64,000 nt of DNA from Streptomyces sp. NBC_01260 (GCF_036226405.1 NZ_CP108464.1:8618001-8682000); one strand, 5' to 3'; shown: positions 25,095 through 34,980, counted from the stretch's first letter. The notes: generated by a model from the letters alone, not told the origin. Made by a program: numbers and translations.

Positions 25095-25625
25095 GAACCT
25101 TCCTTGCTGTGCTTATTGGCCTTGGGCTGTGTCCGCAGAGTCCCGGCGTGCGCCCGGAGGGCGTGCCAGGCGTCGCGGGTCAGACGGGACTTTGCGGACA
25201 CTGCCTCAGGGTGATTGCCCATCAGGAGCATGGCCAAGAGGACTTCTGAGCCTCGTTCTCACCCTCACGGGGGCTATTCCAGGGCTATCACGGCGGTGCC
25301 ACCCGTACGTGTAACTCGCACGGGATGTTGTCGTTCGATCATGCGCCCGGCGGATGGGGCTGCGGGAGGCGTCACGCCGCGAACGCCGGTCCTCGCACAC
25401 GGTGCGGTGCGCGCTCCGGAGCCACAACTTGGCACGTGGCCCAAGCCATTGGGGATTCGGTGCGGTCTTCGTGCGCGGTATCGCCCGCCTCACCGGTGAC
25501 GGTCTGCGCGCGCTCGTTACGGACGGCGGCGCCCCAGTCCTGCGCTCATACGGTTGGCTTCCCGACCGGAGCCGGTCCGGGAAACCACTTCTCCCGGGCG
25601 CTCTTCTCTCCGCCGGTCGCCGCCG
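25095..25625. other. intergenic DNA left of the IS element
   Basis: About 530 bases with no recognisable gene. One plus-strand frame (25354-25629) is open but has no motif or ribosome site. The DUF4232 promoter must lie near 25095-25200. Confidence 0.4.
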
Positions 25626-25629
25626 CTAG

Positions 25630-27119
25630 CTTGATCTTTAACCTCGGGGTCCGAACGGTGCGTCGTACTTGATCACTCGGATTGGTAACTGCTGTACGGG
25701 CAGGCGGCCTTCGGGTGAGTTCTACTCCTGTCTGACCAGGCGTGCGGATGCACTGTTCGAACTCGCGGACGCGGTGTTGTGCGCGGATGGTCCGGTCCGG
25801 TCGCTGGTGGAACTGTCGCTGGTGGGTGAACACCGTCGCGGGCATGGCGGGCTCTACGACGCCCTGTCCGCGGGCCGGGTCGACGTCGCCCGGCTGCGAC
25901 GGGGCCTGGCCACGGTGCCGCTGCCGCGGGCGGCGGACGGCCGGCTGGTCCTGGCCGCCGACCTCACCTGCTGGCTGCGGCCCAGTGCCCACACCTCACC
26001 GCAGCGGATCCTGTGCCACACCTACGGACGGGGCAAGGACCAGCACATTCCCGTGCCCGGCTGGCCCTACTCGGTGATCTGCGCGCTGGAGACGGGCCGC
26101 AGTTCCTGGACGGCGCCGCTGGACGCACTGCGTCTGGCACCGGGAGATGACGCCGCCACCGTCACTGCCGGGCAGATGCGCGATCTCGTCGAGCGGCTGA
26201 TCGATGCCGGGCAGTGGAAGGACGGCGATCCGGAGATCCTGATCGTGGTGGATGCCGGCTACGACGTTCCCCGCCTGGCCTTCCTGCTCAAGGATCTACC
26301 GGTGCAGGTGCTGGGCCGGATGCGTTCGGACCGTGTCCTGCGACGGTCGGTCCCGCCCCGCGAGCCCGGTGTCCGGGGTCGGCCGCCCCGCCATGGCGGC
26401 GAGTTCGCATTCGGTGACCCGTCCACCTGGAACACTCCCGACGCGCAGACGGTGACAGCAACCCGCCTCTATGGCACCGCCGTCGCCCGGGCCTGGGACC
26501 GGCTCCACCCGAGACTGACCCATCGCTCGGCCTGGACCGCTCAGCTGGGTGCTTTGCCGGTTATCGAGGGCACGGTGATCCGTTTGCAGGTCGAGCACCT
26601 GCCCAGCGGGGCAACACCGAAGCCGGTCTGGCTGTGGTGGTCAGGGCTCGACGCCACTGAGGCGGAAGTCGATCTGCTCTGGCAGGCATTCCTGCGGCGC
26701 TTCGATATCGAGCACACCTTCCGGCTGTTCAAACAGACCCTGGGCTGGACCTGCCCGAAGATCCGCAGCCCCGAAGCCGCCGACCGCTGGACCTGGCTGA
26801 TCCTCGTGGTCTTCACCCAGCTCCGGCTCGCCCGCCCCCTGGCGGCGGACCTGCGCCGACCCTGGGAGAAGCCAAGTCCCGCGGACAGGCTTACCCCTGC
26901 ACGAGTCCGCCGCGATTTTCGGCACCTCCGGCCGAAGGCCGCCTGCCCAGCCGGAGCACCGAAATCCTCTCAGCCCGGCCCAGGACGGCCACCCGGCCGC
27001 AGAAACAACCAACCCACCGCACGCTACGACGTGCACACAGTCGGCAAACCAGACTCCACAAAGCGACGGACGAAGAAGCCAACGACTCCACGCCCACGCC
27101 GCACAGGTTAAAGATCAAG
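25630..27119 (+). mobile_element. apparently complete IS701-like insertion sequence, 1490 bp
   Basis: The ends are inverted repeats: left cttgatctttaacct (25630-25644) and right aggttaaagatcaag (27105-27119). The flanks are ctag (25626-25629) and ttag (27120-27123). Both fit the YTAR target consensus I recall for IS701-type elements, though the copies differ at one base, so the duplication has mutated or the element is old. One long transposase gene fills the interior. Confidence 0.8.
25669..27111 (+). CDS. IS701-like DDE transposase
   Basis: A 480-residue transposase. The likely catalytic triad is D in VLAADLTCWLRP, D in ILIVVDAGYDVP and E in RFDIEHTFRLFKQTLGWT. N-terminal FYSCLTRRADALFELADAVL and VEL....EHRRGHGG.YDAL match a second, broken copy at 56275-56518. 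The C-terminal 80 residues are basic and proline-rich. The TTG at 25669 is the earliest start after the left end; the real start may differ because no ribosome site is evident. The stop lies inside the right inverted repeat. It looks intact and could be active. Confidence 0.8.
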   Translation: MITRIGNCCTGRRPSGEFYSCLTRRADALFELADAVLCADGPVRSLVELSLVGEHRRGHGGLYDALSAGRVDVARLRRGLATVPLPRAADGRLVLAADLTCWLRPSAHTSPQRILCHTYGRGKDQHIPVPGWPYSVICALETGRSSWTAPLDALRLAPGDDAATVTAGQMRDLVERLIDAGQWKDGDPEILIVVDAGYDVPRLAFLLKDLPVQVLGRMRSDRVLRRSVPPREPGVRGRPPRHGGEFAFGDPSTWNTPDAQTVTATRLYGTAVARAWDRLHPRLTHRSAWTAQLGALPVIEGTVIRLQVEHLPSGATPKPVWLWWSGLDATEAEVDLLWQAFLRRFDIEHTFRLFKQTLGWTCPKIRSPEAADRWTWLILVVFTQLRLARPLAADLRRPWEKPSPADRLTPARVRRDFRHLRPKAACPAGAPKSSQPGPGRPPGRRNNQPTARYDVHTVGKPDSTKRRTKKPTTPRPRRTG

Positions 27120-27419
27120 TTAGTGTCGTCCTCTGCCCGATCCGCTTTTCGATCTCGATTTCACGATCAGCATTCAATGTTTCTGCCGGCGCTGGAGCCG
27201 ACGCCGACGCGGACTTCGATTCCGCCCGTCCGCGTCATCATGGACGACTCCTGGCGGCGGGGGCGGCCCCTCGACGGGTGGCGCTCTCCCGGACCGTCCC
27301 ACCGCGCAGCGGAAGGTTCACCGTGACACCGCGGGACTGGATTCGTCGTACCGCACCGGATTTCCGCCGTACCGCACGGAGGTTCGCAATTCCGGGGCGG
27401 CTCGGACGGGAACCGCTTC

Positions 27420-28316
27420 CTACCGTTCAGCCCTCCAGACGCCCGGCGCGGCCGCCTTCTTCCTGGCCGCGGTCCCGCCCGGGTCGGGGCGGCCATGGCC
27501 GGTCTCGGCATCGTCTGGCTGGTCCATGCCGAGACCGGGTCCTTCGGGATGGCCGGCCTGGTCACTGGCGCCTTCGCCGCGGCGGAGACCGTGGTGGGCC
27601 CGCAGGCGGCCCGTCTCATGGACCGTTTCGGGCAGCCGCGTGTCCTCGTCCCCCTCCTGTGCGCCCACGCCGGAGCGATCGTCACCCTGGTCGCGCTGGC
27701 CCTGACGGGGGCTCCCGTGGTGCCGCTCATGGCGGCGGGCCTCGCCGCCGGGGCGACCGTCCCTCAGTTCGGTGCGCTCTCCGTGGCCCGCTGGTCGGCC
27801 CTCCTGCACGGCAGGGCCGAACTCGCCCCGGCCTTCGCACTCGAAACGATCAGCAACGATGTCGCCTTCCTCCTCGGTCCCGCTCTCGCGGTGCTGACGG
27901 CGACCCAGTTGCACCCGGCGGCGGGTACGGTGCTGGCGGGGGCGCTCGTCGTCGGCGCCGGACTTGCCTTCGCGACGCTGCGCCGTACGGCCCCGGCGCC
28001 CACCGCGGTGCCCGCCCTCGATCGTGCGGACGCCCGGGGCCCGGGGACTCTGCGGACCCGGAGCTTCGCCACGCTGCTGGTGGTCGGTCAGGCCCTGGGC
28101 GTCTTCTTCGGCTCGAAGCAGGTCTCGGTGAGCGCCTTCGCCGACGCTCACCACGGGTCGACGGTCCGGGCGGGCGCGCGCCGGCTTCGCCGTCCCGCTC
28201 CTCGCCCTGGCCGCAACGGCAGTCCTGACCTGGTCCAGCCGTCTCACGCTCACGACGGCCACCACGGCATCCCGACGGCTGCTGGCGGAGGCCGATTCGG
28301 CAGGCGCCGCGCTCTG
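27420..28316 (+). pseudogene. broken MFS transporter
   Basis: Pieces of one major-facilitator protein lie in three frames. YRSALQTPGAAAFFLAAVP starts in one frame, then a one-base loss shifts to MAGLGIVWLVHAETGSFGM, which continues through LMDRFGQPRVLVPLL and LGPALAVLTATQLHPAAG to VSVSAFADAHH. There about 130-150 residues expected of the family (segments 7-11) are missing, and the last part GFAVPLLALAATAVLTWSSR to ADSAGAAL follows in another frame up to a TGA at about 28316. A frameshift plus an internal deletion make it inactive. Confidence 0.75.
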
Positions 28317-28426
28317 ACCGGTTGTCGCGGGCGCCCGGTGCCGCTCTGTTCAACTCCGGCGGTGCGGAACGAGACACGCGGTCTCCTGAGCGTTGACATG
28401 CCTCCCGCCGAGCCGCCAGGCTCGTC

Positions 28427-31393
28427 GTGATGACAACGTTGTCCGCAGAGAAGAGGCGAGTCGTGCGGGTGTTCAGGAGACGTGGACGAGGCGCGGGGAC
28501 CGGTGTTGTCGTAGCCGCGGTCGTGGCGGGATCGCTCGTTGCGGGGTCCGCCTCGTCCGGCGCGGTTGACGCGGCGGGTACGGCGTCGCAGGCGGGTGGG
28601 TACTGGGCCACGTCCTACGAGCCCGGGACGCCCCGGCCCGCCGGGTTCCCGGCGCAGGGGCCGGCGCGGAACCTGCGCGGCGAGACCACCCACATCACCA
28701 CCACCGTGCGCGACGTGCGCTCCGACCACCCCAACGACACGAGTGCGCAGGAAGGCGTCGAAAGCCTCGCCGATCAGGACTCCGGCACCAAGTGGTACGC
28801 GCGTGACAGTGGCCGGCCCACCGGCGAAGAACCCGTATACGCGATCTACACCCTGCGCACCCCGTCGGCCGTCACCGGCTACTCGCTCACCTCCGCGAGT
28901 GACGCACCGCCGCGCGACCCGGCCGCGTGGACCGTGCTCGGGAGCGACAGCGACTCCGCCGGAAGAGACGCGGACGACTCCTCATGGAAGGTCCTGGACC
29001 AGAAGGAGGGACAGCGCTTCGGCGCCCGTGGGCAGAGCAACTTCTACCCGATCGGCACCCCGCACGCGTACCGCCACTACCAGCTCCGCATCACCGACAA
29101 CTGCGCCGACCGGTGCGAGGGTTCGGCCGGTGACCGTGCGAAGCTCCAGCTCGCCGACTGGACCCTGCGCAGTTCCGCGGGCTCCTCGGCCTCGGCGCTC
29201 GGCGTCCGGGTCGAGAACGCCGACTCCGTCGGCGCGGCGGACGGCTCCGCCGCACTGCGCTATGCGGGCCGCGTCCTCGCCTCCGGACCGGCCTCCTCCA
29301 CGGTGGTCCTGCGTTCCGGACTCGACGTCCCGCTCGTGCGCGAGTCGCGGCTGAGCTACGCGATCCGCCCGGACGACGCCGCCTCCGCCCGCATTGCGCT
29401 CAACGTCGTCTACGCCGACCCGGACGGTCGGCACCCTCGCACCTACGCGGCGAGGACGGGTGACAGGACACCCGCCCCGGGGAAGTGGAACACCGTCTCG
29501 GCCGACCTCGGCGCCCTCGCCGGGAAGCGGGTCAGCGAGATCCGGCTGCGCTACGAGGACGAGCACGCCGAGTCCGGTGCCAAGCCAACCGGTTGGATCG
29601 ACGAACTCAGTATCGGCAAGGCCGCCATCGACGCCTCGACCACCTGGAGCTACCTCGACACCCCGGGCGTCGACCCGGCGCGCGGAGAGCGGGACCGCAC
29701 GGCGTGGACCCGGACCGGCTTCGAGGCGGGGGACGTTCCCTGGAAGACGGCCGCCGGTCCCTTCGGCGCGAAGAACGACGGCACCGACCTCGGGGCCGGT
29801 TTCCCGGTCCGCACCAAGCTGAGGCTCCGCAAGGATGAGGGTGACAGCGTCGAGGCGTACTTCTTCCGGACCTCCTTCTCGATGGACCGCGCCTCCCTCG
29901 ACGCGATCACCGGGTTGCTCGGTACGGTCGTCTACGACGACACCGTGACCGTCTATCTCAATGGCCGACGCATCGCCGGCCACGGCGACGGAAAGATCGA
30001 GAAGAACCTCCAGTACGAGGTCCCGGACGGTACCTCGGGCGAGGGCGACCCGGTCACCGCCCGCTTCAGCGTTCCGGCCTCGGCCCTGCGCGCGGGCGCC
30101 AACACCCTGGCGATCGAGGTCCACCAGTGCAACAGCACCAGCTCCGACGTCTACCTGGGGCCGGGCCCGCTCGCGCAGACCGCCGAATCCCTGCCCTTCA
30201 CCGACGCGCAGCTCGGCACCTCCTACGCCTCCGACACCCGGCCCACCGCGCCCGGAGGCGGTGACTACTTCACCTGGCTGCTGCGCTCGTTCGACGCCGT
30301 GCGGAACACACCGTCGATCATGGGGGCCAACGAGGTCCTGCCGAAGGGAACGACGTACGAGGAGCTGGCCGCGCTCAACGACCGGACGGTCATCGACATC
30401 AACAACACCCCCTCCGGGCCCACCGATCCCCAGGTGCACAAGGCACTTGTGGACGGTGCGAACAGTCCGTACCGAACCATGGCGGACGGACTGGGCACCA
30501 CCCTCGGCCGACTCTACGACCAGGCGCTGAAGAACGGCGAACTCCCCAAAACCAAGGCGCTGTTGTCCGGTCGCGTCGAGCACACCCCGGACTCCTCGGC
30601 CGACTGGTACCAGACCGCCAAGAACAACTACCAGTACAAGCGGCCCTTCGTCCGCATGGGATTCACCAACGACGAGGGGCTCATCGAGCCCTGGGACAGC
30701 CCCGGCGGCTACGGCGGTCTCGCGGGCGACGGCTCCTTCCCGAGCGGGCACACCAGCCACGGCTACGCGCAGGGCATCGTCCTCGCCACCCTGCTGCCCG
30801 AACTGGCACCGCAGATCCTGGCGCGCGCCTCCGAGTACGGCAACAACCGCATCCTGCTGGCCTTCCACTATCCGACCGACATCATGGGCGGCCGGATCGT
30901 CGGCGAGAAGACCGCCCAGCTGCGGTGGTCCGACCCAGGGTTCCGTAACCTCCTGGAGCAGGCCGAAGCGGAACTGGAATCCGTCCTCGTGCAGAAGTGC
31001 CGCGAGGCCGGGGCGGGCGGTTCGCTCACGCGGTGCGCCGACAGCGGGAAGGCGTACCTGCCCACGGGCCAGGCGCTCAGGGTGTACAAGCAGCGGATGA
31101 CCTACGGCTTCCCGCACATCGGCGCGCAGGACCGGCCGCCGGCCGTTCCGGACGGGGCGGAGGACCTGCTGCGCACGGCGCACCCGAAGCTCACCGACGC
31201 CCAGCGGCGCACCGTACTCGCCGCCACCCAGATCCCCTCCGGCTCCGTGCTGGACGAGCAGAGTGACGGGGGGAGCTGGCAGCGGATCGACCTCGCGCGC
31301 GCGATGACCGCGAAGGTCACCGCGCACCACGACGGGACGCTCACCGTCGACGGGGTGCGGGTGAACGCCGAAGGGGAACGGACCGGAAAGTAG
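28427..31393 (+). CDS. large secreted class A-type acid phosphatase (PAP2) with beta-sandwich domains
   Basis: A 988-residue exported protein. After a signal sequence (VVVAAVVAGSLVAGSASSGA) come a discoidin-like domain (about 90-250: SADQD.GTKWYA.., YAIYTLRTPSAVTGYSLTSA), a second beta-sandwich (about 250-400) and a CBM-like region (about 405-600, LNGRRIAGHG). The catalytic domain is C-terminal: QYKRPFVR (about 735), FPSGHTSHGY (about 771-780) and NRILLAFHYPTDIMGG (about 804-820) are the three PAP2/acid-phosphatase motifs. It hydrolyses phosphomonoesters outside the cell. Class A phosphatases are normally around 250 residues; the long N-terminal binding region suggests targeting to a polymer or cell surface. 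A start at a downstream GTG (VRVFRRRG) is possible. Confidence 0.8.
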   Translation: MMTTLSAEKRRVVRVFRRRGRGAGTGVVVAAVVAGSLVAGSASSGAVDAAGTASQAGGYWATSYEPGTPRPAGFPAQGPARNLRGETTHITTTVRDVRSDHPNDTSAQEGVESLADQDSGTKWYARDSGRPTGEEPVYAIYTLRTPSAVTGYSLTSASDAPPRDPAAWTVLGSDSDSAGRDADDSSWKVLDQKEGQRFGARGQSNFYPIGTPHAYRHYQLRITDNCADRCEGSAGDRAKLQLADWTLRSSAGSSASALGVRVENADSVGAADGSAALRYAGRVLASGPASSTVVLRSGLDVPLVRESRLSYAIRPDDAASARIALNVVYADPDGRHPRTYAARTGDRTPAPGKWNTVSADLGALAGKRVSEIRLRYEDEHAESGAKPTGWIDELSIGKAAIDASTTWSYLDTPGVDPARGERDRTAWTRTGFEAGDVPWKTAAGPFGAKNDGTDLGAGFPVRTKLRLRKDEGDSVEAYFFRTSFSMDRASLDAITGLLGTVVYDDTVTVYLNGRRIAGHGDGKIEKNLQYEVPDGTSGEGDPVTARFSVPASALRAGANTLAIEVHQCNSTSSDVYLGPGPLAQTAESLPFTDAQLGTSYASDTRPTAPGGGDYFTWLLRSFDAVRNTPSIMGANEVLPKGTTYEELAALNDRTVIDINNTPSGPTDPQVHKALVDGANSPYRTMADGLGTTLGRLYDQALKNGELPKTKALLSGRVEHTPDSSADWYQTAKNNYQYKRPFVRMGFTNDEGLIEPWDSPGGYGGLAGDGSFPSGHTSHGYAQGIVLATLLPELAPQILARASEYGNNRILLAFHYPTDIMGGRIVGEKTAQLRWSDPGFRNLLEQAEAELESVLVQKCREAGAGGSLTRCADSGKAYLPTGQALRVYKQRMTYGFPHIGAQDRPPAVPDGAEDLLRTAHPKLTDAQRRTVLAATQIPSGSVLDEQSDGGSWQRIDLARAMTAKVTAHHDGTLTVDGVRVNAEGERTGK

Positions 31394-31399
31394 GCACCG

Positions 31400-31442
31400 C
31401 GCCCGTGGGGTCCGACCACCACTCCGCCGGGCCCCACGGGCG
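31400..31442 (+). terminator. terminator hairpin after the acid phosphatase
   Basis: cgcccgtgggg (31400-31410) pairs exactly with ccccacgggcg (31432-31442), beginning seven bases after the stop codon. Confidence 0.7.
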
Positions 31443-31570
31443 TACGCGTGGCCGACAGCCCCGCCCTCCCCGGGGCCCGGCGGAGCGTGGACGCGGGAGC
31501 GCGGGACGCCGAGCAGCCGCCGCTGCGCAACCTGCTCGACTCGGATGCCTCCTCGGAGAGATCCTTGGGC

Positions 31571-32122
31571 ATGGAATTTCTCTGCTACCACCGCGACCGG
31601 CCCGGCTCCCTGCCGCTGCGCGACGAGCTACTGGAAGAGCACTGGTCGTATATGGACCAGTACGAGAAGGAGATGATCGCCCGGGGCCCGACCCTCGCCG
31701 ACGACGGCGACACCCCCACCGGCAGCGTGCACATCGTCGATCTGCCCGATCCGGCTGCCGCCCGTGCGTTCGCCTTCGACGAGCCGAACTACCAGGCCGG
31801 CGTCTACCGGGACGTACTGCTGCGACGGTGGCGCAACTTGCTGGGGCACACCATGTGGGACTTCGCCGGCGGACCGGCCGATGGCCACCGGTACCTGGTG
31901 ATCGGTCTCGGCGCGGGGCAGGCGGCCGACCTCGCGGTGCCGGCCGACCGGGACGAGCTGATCGCCTACGGGCCCCTCCTGTCCGACGACGGCGCCACCT
32001 GGCTGGGGACCGCGGTGCTGGCCCGGGCACCGGACCCGGAGGCGGCACGCGCCCTTCTGACCCCCGAACGCTACGCCGGCGTTGAGGTGCACAACTGGCA
32101 GTTCGGCGGGCGTCGGTCATAG
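31571..32122 (+). CDS. YCII-related tandem-domain protein
   Basis: About 183 residues, containing two ferredoxin-like YCII/DGPF-type halves: the first with MEFLCYHRDRPGSLPLRDEL, HWSYMDQY and GSVHIVDLPDPAAARAFAFD, the second with YLVIGLG, DELIAYGPLLSDDG and AVLARAPDPEAARALLTPE. The repeat of '..GPL.DDG..., GS/GT....D.PDPEAAR' is visible. Start: ATG at 31571; a TTG two codons earlier has the better ribosome site GGAGAG. YCII proteins are small enzymes or ligand binders of uncertain reaction, often near sigma factors; none is here. Confidence 0.7.
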   Translation: MEFLCYHRDRPGSLPLRDELLEEHWSYMDQYEKEMIARGPTLADDGDTPTGSVHIVDLPDPAAARAFAFDEPNYQAGVYRDVLLRRWRNLLGHTMWDFAGGPADGHRYLVIGLGAGQAADLAVPADRDELIAYGPLLSDDGATWLGTAVLARAPDPEAARALLTPERYAGVEVHNWQFGGRRS

Positions 32123-32131
32123 CCGAGGCTC

Positions 32132-32172
32132 TCCGGGCGACGTGCTGGGCGACGCCCTGCGGGTCGCCCGGA
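32132..32172. terminator. terminator hairpin between convergent genes
   Basis: tccgggcgac (32132-32141) pairs with gtcgcccgga (32163-32172) around a 21-base loop that itself contains complementary gggc/gccc. It sits between the YCII-like gene and the convergent methyltransferase. Confidence 0.5.
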
Positions 32173-32235
32173 CAGCTGATCCGGCATGTTCGGACGACTG
32201 ACGGCAGGGGGGCGGGACAGGGGATAGCCGAGGTA

Positions 32236-33012
32236 CTACTGCTCGTAGCGCCGACGGGCGAGATGCACGATGACGTCGGCGGAAATCTCGACCGTCTCAG
32301 GCAGAACCCGCATGATCCGGCGGAACACCTGCTCCTGCTCCGGCGGCGGCAGCACGAGATAGGCCGAGATGGTCGAGAGATGGCCAACGTAGTCGCGAGC
32401 ACTCATCGTGAAGCGCCGTTCGATCACGGACTGCCGAACTCCGGTGAACCACTCGGACCGTTGCAGTTCCGTACCCGGCCACTGCATGTCATGACCCGGA
32501 GGTGTCCCGTCCGGGGACGGAATATCGTCGCTCTCCAAGAACGGTGCCGGTGCCGCGCGAACGGTTTCCTCGACAGCTGGGTCGACCAGCTGGATCGGCC
32601 CGGCGAACGAGGCGAACACGCCACCCGGCTCCAGCAGGGCGGCCATGCGTGACCACCGGTCCTGCGGCTTCGTCCAGTGCAGCGCCGCCGCTGCATAGAC
32701 GAGCCCGTACCTCTCGCCCGGTCGTAAGTCCTCGAACGCCGCTCGTACCGTCCTGACACCTGGCGGCACGTGCTTGCGCAGCTCGGCGAGCATGGCCGCG
32801 TCAGGTTCCGTCGCGGTGACCGTGACACCCCGTTGAGCCAGCAGGCGGGTTGCCTTGCCCGTCCCGGCGCCAATCTCCAGGGCAGTCCGCACGGGCTGAC
32901 GCGCGTACGCCATCACCATGTCGAAGAGCTCCACGGGATACCCGGGCCGGAACCGTTCGTATGCTTCCGCCATCACTCCGAAGCTCAGCGCGCGACCGGA
33001 CATGCCGAGCAT
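32236..33012 (-). CDS. class I SAM-dependent methyltransferase
   Basis: A 258-residue methyltransferase of the UbiE/Methyltransf_11 group. It begins RALSFGVMAEAYERFRPGYP (typical of this branch), has motif I ALEIGAGTGKATRLL (about 44-58), the acidic TATEPDAAMLAEL, then YAAAALHWTKPQDRW and LLEPGGVFASFAGP. The C-terminal part (FTMSARDYVGHLSTISAYL) matches trans-aconitate-methyltransferase-like proteins of actinomycetes. ATG at 33012 or 33003 are both possible. Substrate unknown. Confidence 0.85.
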   Translation of the reverse strand: MLGMSGRALSFGVMAEAYERFRPGYPVELFDMVMAYARQPVRTALEIGAGTGKATRLLAQRGVTVTATEPDAAMLAELRKHVPPGVRTVRAAFEDLRPGERYGLVYAAAALHWTKPQDRWSRMAALLEPGGVFASFAGPIQLVDPAVEETVRAAPAPFLESDDIPSPDGTPPGHDMQWPGTELQRSEWFTGVRQSVIERRFTMSARDYVGHLSTISAYLVLPPPEQEQVFRRIMRVLPETVEISADVIVHLARRRYEQ

Positions 33013-33246
33013 CCTGACACGGGCTGCTCCGCCGACGCCCGGTCTTTTCGTGCGACACCAGCCTTCCGGTCATGGCAAGCAGGAGGCTCAAGCGACAACG
33101 AAGGCTCATCAGGGTGAGCGCGGGTACTGAACCCGGCGTGACCCGCCGCTGCCGCGGGGCCGTGCGTGAGCGCCGGCGCAGCAAGGGCCGGGTCCTCGTC
33201 AGCCGGCGACCGTTCTCCGCCGGTGACTGCTCTCCCCGCCGGCGCG

Positions 33247-33286
33247 CGAGAGCCCGCACCGCCTGGACGGGCGGTGCGGGCTCTCG
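33247..33286 (-). terminator. terminator hairpin downstream of the DHA2 efflux gene
   Basis: cgagagcccgcaccgcc (33247-33263) and its exact complement (33270-33286) form a 17-bp stem with a six-base loop, 45 bases after the end of the efflux gene. The rest of the 318-base gap to the methyltransferase start shows no gene. Confidence 0.75.
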
Positions 33287-33330
33287 CACATGACGTGCTC
33301 GGTGGGCGGCGTGCGACCGCGCCGTGCGGG

Positions 33331-34980
33331 TCAGTCCTTCTCGGCGCCTGACGGGCCGGCGGCCGCGGCGGTCTCGGGGGAGTGGCCCGCCTCGTCGCGC
33401 GGTGCCGGGACCTCGGAGGACGGGGTGCCTTCCGCGGCGAGGCGCTCCATGCCGCTGGTCGTCTTCAGGGGCTTCTCCCTGATGAAGAGGACGGCCAGAA
33501 GGCCGAGGAAGGCGAAGGGGGTGGCGATCAGGAAGAGGTCACCGGTGGCTACTCCGTAGGCGTGCTCGACGATGTCCTTCATCGGCTCGGGCAGCTTGGT
33601 CATGTCGGGTACGGCGCCGCCGTGGCCGCCGGCGGGTGCCGGGAGGCCCTTCTCCGCGAGTCCCTTCGTCATCTCGCTGGCGACCCGGTTGGCGAGGACC
33701 GCGCCGAGCACGCTGGTTCCGATGGTGCCGCCGAGGCTGCGGAAGAAGGACAGTACGGAGGTTGCCGCGCCCAGTTCGTGCGCGGGCACGTCGTTCTGGG
33801 CGGCGAGTACCAGGTTCTGCATCAGCATGCCGACGCCGATACCCATGAACGCCATGTAGAGGCTGAGCAGCCCGAAGTGCGTGTCGGCGTCGATGGTCGA
33901 CAGCATGCCGAGCCCGGCCGTCATGATCACGGCGCCCGCGACGAGGTACCGCTTCCACTTGCCGGTCGCGGAGATGATCTGCCCGGCGACGGTCGAGGAC
34001 ACCAGCAGACCGCCGATCAGCGGAAGGCTCATGAAGCCCGCGACGGTCGGCGACTTGCCCAGGGAGATCTGGAAGTACTGCGAGAGGAACACGGTTCCGG
34101 CGAACATCGCGATGCCGACGAAGAAGCTGCCCAGGGTGGTGAGCGTGACCGTGCGGTTGCGGAAGATGTCCAGGGGGATGATCGGTTCGGCGGCCCGCGA
34201 CTCGACGAAGACGGCCGCGGTCAGCAGCACCACGCCGGTGAGTACCAGTGCGGCGGTCTGCCAGGAGGCCCAGTCGAAGTTGTTGCCGGCGAGCGAGGTC
34301 CAGATCAGCAGCGAGCAGACGCCCGCGACGATCAGGAAGGCGCCCAGCCAGTCGATCCTGACCTGACGGCGTACGGTCGGCAGCTTCAGGGTGCGCTGGA
34401 GCAGCATGATCCCGGCAAGCGCGAACGGCACGCCGACGAAGAAGCACCAACGCCAGCCGAGCCATGAGGTGTCCACGAGGACACCTCCGATCAGCGGGCC
34501 GGCGACTGTGCCGACGGCGAAGACGGCGCCGAAGATGCCCGCGTACTTGCCGAGCCTGCGCGGCGGGATGATGGCGGCCATCACGATCTGGGCGAGCGCG
34601 GTGAGGCCACCGGCGCCGATGCCCTGGATGACCCGGCTGACGATCAGGGTGTTGACGTCCTGCGAGAAGCCCGCCACCAGGGAGCCGACCACGAACAGGC
34701 CGAGCGAGAGCTGGAGCAGCAGCTTCTGGTTGAAGAGGTCCGCGAGCTTGCCCCAGAGCGGCACGGTGGCCGTCATCGCGAGGAGCTCGGACGTCACGAC
34801 CCAGGTGTACGCGGACTGGCTCGCGCCGAGGTCGGCGATGATACGCGGCAGGGCGTTGGCGACGACGGTACCCGCGAGGATGGCGACGAACATGCCTGCC
34901 ATCAGGCCGGACATCGCTTGGAGTATCTGCCGGTTGGACATGGAGGACGGCGCCTGCTCGGGCGCCTCTATTGCGGTCAC
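33331..34980 (-). CDS. DHA2-family (EmrB/QacA) drug efflux MFS transporter
   Basis: A 549-residue inner-membrane proton antiporter with about 14 predicted segments. Motif A GKLADLFNQKLLL lies after segment 2 and motif C-like GPLIGGVLVDTSWLGWRWCF in segment 5-6; RVIQGIGAGGLTALAQ is the classic EmrB/QacA stretch. The GTG at 34980 follows GAAGAAGGACACC and gives a short cytoplasmic leader before MSNRQILQAMSGLM. The C-terminal 60 residues are polar. A TetR regulator lies upstream in the same direction with an operator-like palindrome, the usual arrangement for inducible multidrug export. Confidence 0.9.
   Translation of the reverse strand: MTAIEAPEQAPSSMSNRQILQAMSGLMAGMFVAILAGTVVANALPRIIADLGASQSAYTWVVTSELLAMTATVPLWGKLADLFNQKLLLQLSLGLFVVGSLVAGFSQDVNTLIVSRVIQGIGAGGLTALAQIVMAAIIPPRRLGKYAGIFGAVFAVGTVAGPLIGGVLVDTSWLGWRWCFFVGVPFALAGIMLLQRTLKLPTVRRQVRIDWLGAFLIVAGVCSLLIWTSLAGNNFDWASWQTAALVLTGVVLLTAAVFVESRAAEPIIPLDIFRNRTVTLTTLGSFFVGIAMFAGTVFLSQYFQISLGKSPTVAGFMSLPLIGGLLVSSTVAGQIISATGKWKRYLVAGAVIMTAGLGMLSTIDADTHFGLLSLYMAFMGIGVGMLMQNLVLAAQNDVPAHELGAATSVLSFFRSLGGTIGTSVLGAVLANRVASEMTKGLAEKGLPAPAGGHGGAVPDMTKLPEPMKDIVEHAYGVATGDLFLIATPFAFLGLLAVLFIREKPLKTTSGMERLAAEGTPSSEVPAPRDEAGHSPETAAAAGPSGAEKD

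Noticed and set aside
28982..31591. A minus-strand open frame of about 870 codons
   Set aside because: Antisense shadow of the secreted acid phosphatase; no motifs or ribosome site.
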